This document shows positions 58,342-64,000 of a stretch of DNA of 64,000 nucleotides, one piece after another. Source of the DNA: Flaveria trinervia (taxonomy: Eukaryota; Streptophyta; Magnoliopsida; Asterales; Asteraceae); contig CM046451.1 of NCBI GenBank assembly GCA_025506515.1, forward strand, positions 69,693,430 through 69,757,429. The letters are read 5' to 3'. Position 1 is the stretch's first letter, and each line of letters opens with the position of its first letter. The notes below the pieces were generated by a model. It did not search any database. It was not told where the DNA came from and saw only the letters and a program-made list of their open reading frames with translations. A program made the translations under genes and the position numbers.

Positions 58342-59650
58342 TCAGAGACTTCTCATAATCTTCTCTGCTAGATGAGTGTTGTGAATACTAAGTCTAGGAA
58401 TCACCTCCAATTGCAAAGCTAGATCCACGTTGGACATAATTTGCTCCGCATCTTGAGCAACTTGACCAACTATTGTTTCAAACTTATTCAAGGTGGACTG
58501 ATTGAATGAATGGGAAACATCATCATTATTTGTTGACTGTAAAGTAGCATTAACAGTTGCATGTTCCTTCAAAATGCAACTTCCACCAGCTTAGTATTGT
58601 GTAGTGTCTCTAGCTAAGTTTTGATGCTCACTAGGTGGACCACTGGTTAAAGCTCCACTATCTCTTGAAATAGTTGTAATGTTAGATCTTAAGATAGTAG
58701 GAGCCTGATCTTCAGCTATTCTTGGAGAACTTGAACAAGGTCTGGGTAACTCAAACAATTGAACATCATCAAAATCACTTTGAGTACCTGTTTCAACTGA
58801 AACATTTTCTCAAGATAGTTTAGAAAAGTTGGGAAACAATTCTAAGTCAAAAAGATGATTAGGGCCATTCGCCCTAACCCAAGGAGTGTGCTTATTGACA
58901 AAAATGTTGGATGATTCAACAAATGATTGATTTTTGATGTTATAAACTCTATAAGCAATAGAGTTAGAGAAATATCCAACAAAAATAATATCATTAGACT
59001 TTTTAGCAAATTTTGCTAAATTTTCCTTTGTGTTAAGTATGATACACCTGCTGCCAAAGAACCTTAGAAAGCCAATGAACAGTGGCCTCTTGTTCCATAG
59101 CTCATAAGGGGTTTTTCCATGTTGCTTAACTACAAGAACCCTGTTTCTCACATAGCATGCAGTGCTGACTGCCTCTGCCCATATGTTAGAGGCAACTTTG
59201 AAATAGCTAATATGGTTTGAGCAGCCTCAATCAATGTCATGTTCCTCCTCTCAGCAACACCATTTTGCTGAGAAGTTCTAGGAGCAATGTATTATGTGAC
59301 AATCCCTTTTGAGTTACAGAATAAGTCAAGAACTTGATTTTTAAACTCAATCCCTTGATCACTTTTAATTATCTTAACCTTGTGATCAATCTGATGTTCA
59401 GTTTTAAGAGTACAAGACTTTAAGGTTTCAACAGCTTCATCCTTAGTTCATATAAAAAGACCTATGTAAATCTTTTAAAATCATTAACAATCATAAGATA
59501 GTATGATTTCCTTCTAATGCTCATTATACTTGTTGGACCAAATAGATCCATGTGCAATAAGTGTAATGAAGTGTTAGAGTTAACAACTTTAGATTTATGA
59601 GATGTTTTGTGCTGCTTTCTTTTTAGGCATGCAACACAGTTATCTTTGTA
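58342..59650 (-). pseudogene. pol: Element D integrase and linker
   Basis: HMDLFGP with Asp 59546-59548, SDQGIEF with Asp 59358-59360, and Glu 59250-59252 before RRN: the full catalytic triad is recognisable but spread over frames with stops. Upstream, the zinc-region tail ACLKRKQHKTS is near 59620. C-terminal part open at 59151-58810 (RVLVVKQHGKTPYELW, FVGYFSNSIAYRVYN). Linker with stops, then 58572-58342 open (DDVSHSFNQSTLNKFETI), the piece shared with B 631-800. Confidence 0.85.
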
Positions 59651-60434
59651 GAAAATTCCATTTTCGGAAAACCATGTACCAATTTATTTTTAACCAATTT
59701 ATTTATGTTTTTAAAATTTACATGACACATATGTTTATGCCATAGTGTTGACTCATCATCATCAGCTTTGTAAGAAAGCATGATACTTCTCCTGGTGGGA
59801 AAGCCTTGTTCATATCTAGCTTTTACATATCCCCTTTCTTGGGAGATCTAAGAAGCACTAATTCCTGAGAATGGTCATCCCAAGTTTGAGGATAATGCAC
59901 TCATGTTCTGTGAAAATCATTTGATGCTATTGATCACAGAATTGAGAAACATTAACAGGTTTTGTTCAAGCTATTTGACAAAGTGTACTTTGTCAACTTT
60001 TAACTTGCCGTTGAATACACTTCCTCTACGAGAAATGTATCCTCAAGCCACACCTCCAAACTGAACAGGACCTCCACCAAAAGGTTGAAATTGTTGAAGA
60101 TGAGATTTGTTCCTTGTCATGTGTGGAGCATCCACTATCTACAATCCACACATTATGTTCTTGTCATATGGATATCCCCACACATAAGGTGAAAAAGTAA
60201 GTTTTTATTGGAAACCCAAGCCTTGTTGGTCTTGGGCTTTTCTAATGATGAGGATTTTATTGAACCAAAAATTATACATGGGGGGTTCAATAGGTTTTTA
60301 TGAAAAAGAGGCTTGGGCTGTATCATCTTCTTTGATCTTCCATTCCATCCCTTGGTTGATCATCAAGGATGTGCTTCATAAAGCTTGAGTAGCATGACAT
60401 TCTTTTGAATCTTCTTTCTTTTCAGAGGAATCCT
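59651..60434 (-). pseudogene. pol: Element D protease and pre-integrase region
   Basis: Minus strand WIVDSGCSTH with D-S-G at 60139-60131 intact, typical of copia aspartic protease. The sequence then frameshifts; remnants of the pre-integrase region (LWHKHMC-like) lie near 59740-59700. No open stretch over 60 codons. Confidence 0.75.
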
Positions 60435-62741
60435 TCACCACCTTTTCTTTTGAAGTAGTCTTCTTTTAGGTTGTTTCAAGGGGAATCTCTTGTTCTTTTG
60501 AGTCTTAACAGCTTTGTCTTCCAAAGCCATTTTCCCTTCAGAAGAAGGACATTTTTCTGAAAGCAACCTTGCTTCAGAAACAAGCATTCCCCTTTTCATC
60601 ACTTCTACCATATGGTAAGGTCCAAATGAGAAACCTTCCCTGACTCCTTCTCTTTTAAAATTGTTTGCACAATGTGTGCTAGCAGGATTAAAATAACAAT
60701 CTTTAGCCATGTGGTTTTGCAGACCACACATTATGAAGGCAATATTAGTCTTTAGGGAAATTGAAGGATGTTGTTTCTTGTTCTTCTTGTTTTCATTAGC
60801 AGTTCTTCCCTTTGTCTTCTGATAATTTTGTTGGATAGGTGTGCTAGTACTACACCTTTTCCAGGATTAGAATTTCCCACCACTTGGAATCCAGCTGAGA
60901 TGAACACACCCTTTTGTTTTGGGTCAATCTTCAGCATAGATTCAGCCATTTAGCAATTTTTCTGGCTGCCTTAGCCTGACTTCTTTTGGCTTTGGTGGTT
61001 AAAGGTTTGTCATCATTGGTAAATGGGGTTTGTTTTACCTAGTTCTTCCCTGTCATGGTGTCCAAAGTTGCATCACTCATTGACTCATAGGAAGGTGGGT
61101 TAGCAGATGGAACCTCTTGCTCTTAATACCACACTTGGTTGTCTAATAGACTCATAAGAATATGGAAGAGAAATTTAATTGGTTCCCAATCCACCTTTGT
61201 TTTGATAACAAACTTTTGAGTGAGAGGATAATGCAAGAATGGCTTGGAAGTTTTCCTCTAAGATAGCATGCTTCCTGACTTGAGCCACAGTTGTGACAAG
61301 CTAGGCTTGAGCCTTGGTCAATACAGATATTAAATCCTTGATTTGAGTCTTGTAGTTGGTATGTTCGTATTTAACAAGGACACAGTTATCTTCTTGAGCT
61401 ACAAAAACTAACCTTAGCAATAAAACTTGGAGTACAGAGATATTTATATCCCTTGGTATCATCTGTTCCAGCCATGAGTGCCTAAACAAGAGTCACATCC
61501 TATATATGAAGCTCCAGTCATCTTCTTGAGCTACAAAAACTGTTGAGTTGACTTACTAATGGCTTATGGTGTAGAGAAATGTGAGGACGCATGTGAGGTT
61601 CCCAGATTTGACTTAGGAGCCTTACATTCCTTAGCAAAATGACCAAGTTGGTTACAGTTAGAACGTTTGGCCTTTGTTTTGTCAAACCAAAACTTGCAGC
61701 TAGTTGGCTTTTCAGAGAATTGCCTTCCAGTTCTTTTGAAGAACTTCTTTGCTCGGTAGGTTACCAGAGCCATTTGTCAAACTATGTCCACATACTCCAC
61801 ATCATCTAGGCTAAAGCACACTAGATCATCAAAGCAATACTAATGATCACTAGAGTACCTACTTCCTGAGACAAAGGCACAACTGTCCTAAAAAGAACCT
61901 TGTTGATCCTATTGAGACCTTAGAGTCTCATGGAATGTGATGTAGGTGCTGAAGAGAAGGATGGCTGTTGTGAAATTTTTAGGTACTACTGAGGTTGGGG
62001 GGTCCTGAGCCTTTAGCAACCATTAAAGTGTAGCTAGCAGGAAGGCTTAAAGGTCTGCTCATCTTGTTGTCCATCTCTACACGGTATCCATCAAGGATGC
62101 CATATAGTTCAGTTATTATAAGGGAGTTTAGGTTTTCTGTCCTCTTGATAGAGACACTATTGAACATTTACTCATTTGGGAGTGCACTCATGAAGTTTTG
62201 AGTGAGATCTCTTAATTAAAGGGAAATTCCCATAGGCTGAAGGGAAGAGATAAAATCCATATATTTGAAGTATTGTTGGCTAAGGGTCTCTCCAGCAATG
62301 TATGTGAAGTTCTCGAACTGTTGCTTCAGTGAATATTTCTTTGAGTCATTGGAGCTAGAGTACATTTAAGGCAATGCATCAAATAGTTCTTTAGCTGATT
62401 TGCAATGCCCAAATCGCATTAAGATGGAGTTGGGCATGTTAGTCGTAAGAATAGTATAGCATTGCTACCAATGTCTAACTTTTTCCGGTCTTCATCAGAG
62501 TAGTCTTTAACGGCCTCCTCTATCATGGCGCCATTCCACCTAGTGCAACAACCTTTGGACTGTAAGGACCATTGATAATAGATTGCCACATTTTTCTATC
62601 TCGATACCTGATGAAGCCTTTTATGTGTCTACTCCGCAATCTAAAGTTTTCAGGGCTGATGATAGGTGCTTTAGTCAACGTCTCCATCTCAACTTCATAC
62701 TTTTGATTTTTGAGTGTGGTAAAAGGAGGAGTGAACAACAT
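60435..62741 (-). pseudogene. gag: Element D gag, degenerate
   Basis: From 62741: VEMETLTKAPIISPENFRL, GFIRYRDRKMWQSIINGPYSP, matching F gag. Then pieces at 62450-62190, 62167-61979 (ITELYGILDGYRVEM, as in F), and 61773-61564 with SNCNQLGHFAKEC, a zinc knuckle lacking its first Cys. Coiled-coil remnant near 61450-61300. A second knuckle, CGLQNHMAKDC, at 60731-60690 also lacks the first Cys. So D, unlike F, retains the two-knuckle gag layout seen in A and C. Confidence 0.82.
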
Positions 62742-62797
62742 GTTGATTTCAATGGTAAGATCTCACAATTAAGAGCCTAAAAAGTGGTGATATTAAT

Positions 62798-63195
62798 TAC
62801 AGGATCAAAATTTGTCACTAACACTTGGTTTTTCTGTCATACTCACTTAATCACACACGGTTTTACATGAAGCAAAGTCTCTTCTAGGAGTTGATAATAA
62901 TATACTAAGTAACAAAGAACACAAGGAAATAATTTTCAAGGTACTTGTATATATTACTTCTCAACTCAATGTATTACAATACTCTTACACGCATGTTACA
63001 ACAGTTACAATGAGAAACTATATATACTATCACCTATAGCCAAATATACTTTGATACCTGGTGGAAACCTACAACTAAAGCACATACTACAAAGCTAAGG
63101 TTAAGGTATCTTAGATAAAGTCTTATATAACATTTGGTAGTCATGATATGTCCATGACTTACCTTTTGTCACCAACTAAAGTTCAGAACTGTAGT
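62798..63195 (-). mobile_element. Element D 5' LTR, 3' part
   Basis: Minus strand match to B LTR (18790-18940) and, more loosely, to the F LTR. Ends GATCCTGTA at 62798; the following primer site is decayed (TTAATATCACC at 62797-62787). The upstream part is displaced by element E. Confidence 0.82.
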
Positions 63196-63903
63196 TATTA
63201 GGACCTGGTATTCGACGAAATACCTAGAGATCACGTGCATACCGGATCAAATAGTGCGGAATCCTATTTGATTGGCGATCCAATCAGTGAGAACACACGA
63301 AGAATCAATCAAGGATTGAAACTAACGTTAGAAATCGATAAGGAATCGATCTAATGTGTTCTATGAACTTGAAGAACGATTTGGAAGGTTTCTGGACGGC
63401 TAGGGTTCGTATGGAATTGAACTTGGACGAAACTCTCCTGTTTTTCACGAATTGAGTTGTATTTATAGGTTGGCACTCTTCAATCGTGCGACTGAACCAT
63501 TAGTTTGGTTCAGTGTGTGCGATTGAACCATGCGGTTGGTTCATTCGTGCGACTGAGTGTTCAGTCGTGCGATTGAGCCAATCTTATGTTACAGTCGTAC
63601 GACTGATCCGTCTCCTGGTTCAGTCGTGCGACTGAGTCAATCGTATGAGGTTCTTCATGCTTATGGTTCATTCGCATGAGCATTCGTATGAGAACTTCAT
63701 TAAGTTAAGTTTGAATGTTTTAGTTAATTAATATATATTATATGTAATCATTCAAGTAATCATAAACTCAATCAATTCATTTACGACTCATTAATGAACT
63801 ATTAGACATTATAACCAACAGACTATCAATATCAGTTCATTAATCATATCAAATAAGATCTATTACATCAATATCACGATCTAGGGACATACATGTATCA
63901 ACA
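63196..63903 (-). mobile_element. 3' LTR of element E (A family)
   Basis: Minus strand TGTTGATACATG (63903) to CCTAATA (63196), 708 bp, alignable to A LTRs. Array at 63480-63690 with TCAGTCGTGCGACTGA at 63620-63635; TATAAAT at 63467-63461. It is a 3' LTR because a polypurine tract lies on its right. Inserted in D's 5' LTR. Confidence 0.9.
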
Positions 63904-64000
63904 AACTCCCCCTTGGACCTAGATCTCTCTAATGTCTTGTTTTCTTCATTACCTTCTCATATTTCTTGTACTTGTCCTCTTGTGTGACTCCCGCGTGAAT
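63904..64000 (-). mobile_element. Polypurine tract and 3' internal end of element E
   Basis: Minus strand CCAAGGGGGAGTT at 63916-63904, preceded by sequence matching A 17580-17650 (the last codons of the aORF region). The body of E continues outside the window to the right. Confidence 0.85.

Larger units (their letters stand above)
54945..62797 (-). mobile_element. Element D: copia retrotransposon on minus strand, 3' end lost
   Basis: Same family as B and F. Leftward from the 5' LTR: gag, protease, integrase, linker, RT with palm deletion, RNase H, spacer, aORF up to 54945 where family G begins. The aORF C-terminus and 3' LTR are absent. Heavily decayed. Confidence 0.88.

Overview
This 64 kb window is plant repeat DNA, almost entirely nested LTR retrotransposons of the Ty1/copia superfamily. 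Pol gene order is protease, integrase, reverse transcriptase, RNase H. Reverse transcriptases carry YVDD; primer binding sites are, or derive from, TGGTATCAGAGC (initiator tRNA-Met type). I recognise no host gene, tRNA, rRNA or CRISPR array. The extra open reading frame after pol resembles, from memory only, a family common in Asteraceae retrotransposons. A eudicot is likely; Asteraceae is a guess.

Layout. (1) 1-617: unidentified non-coding DNA, perhaps the end of another element. (2) 618-4165 and 18407-18945: remnant B (+ strand), its 3' part and a broken 3' LTR. (3) 4166-18401: element A (+), complete with two LTRs, inserted in B's LTR with a 5-bp duplication AGTAT. (4) 18946 to about 28715: element C1 (+), 5' LTR to post-pol ORF, 3' end lost. 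(5) About 28745 to 36985: element F (-), both ends cut. (6) 36990-37494 and 49955-52144: element H (-), split by C2. (7) 37500-49954: element C2 (+), complete and youngest (LTRs about 99% alike by eye). (8) 52145-52829: AT-rich DNA with an (AT)n run. (9) 52830-53639: lone F-type LTR. (10) 53650-54944: LTR of family G (+), interrupted by a solo A-type LTR with target duplication CACTC/CGCTC. (11) 54945-63195: element D (-), gag to post-pol ORF plus part of its 5' LTR. (12) 63196-64000: 3' LTR and tail of element E (-, A family), inserted in D's LTR.

Coding regions are broken by frameshifts and stops. Many stops are TAG or TAA where the relative has CAG or TGG, the pattern of C-to-T decay in methylated repeats. 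The longest intact pol segment is RT-RNase H of C1 at 25012-25977.

The most interesting signal is shared architecture. Families A, C and F/B/D carry, downstream of pol and in sense, an additional ORF (aORF): an N-terminal domain with an FW motif and an I-x-R-x-x-L-x-L-x-D motif, a low-complexity linker, coiled coil, and in some copies a C-terminal W-x-Y-D segment. Each family also has its own short palindromic motif repeated in U3 just upstream of the LTR TATA box. In A, C and F/D the same motif recurs in the spacer before the aORF, and A, C2 and F show a second TATA box there. H and G have the U3 array too. I read this as a duplicated array-plus-promoter module, one copy driving genomic RNA and one driving the aORF, and hypothesise that the aORF protein may act on its family's motif.
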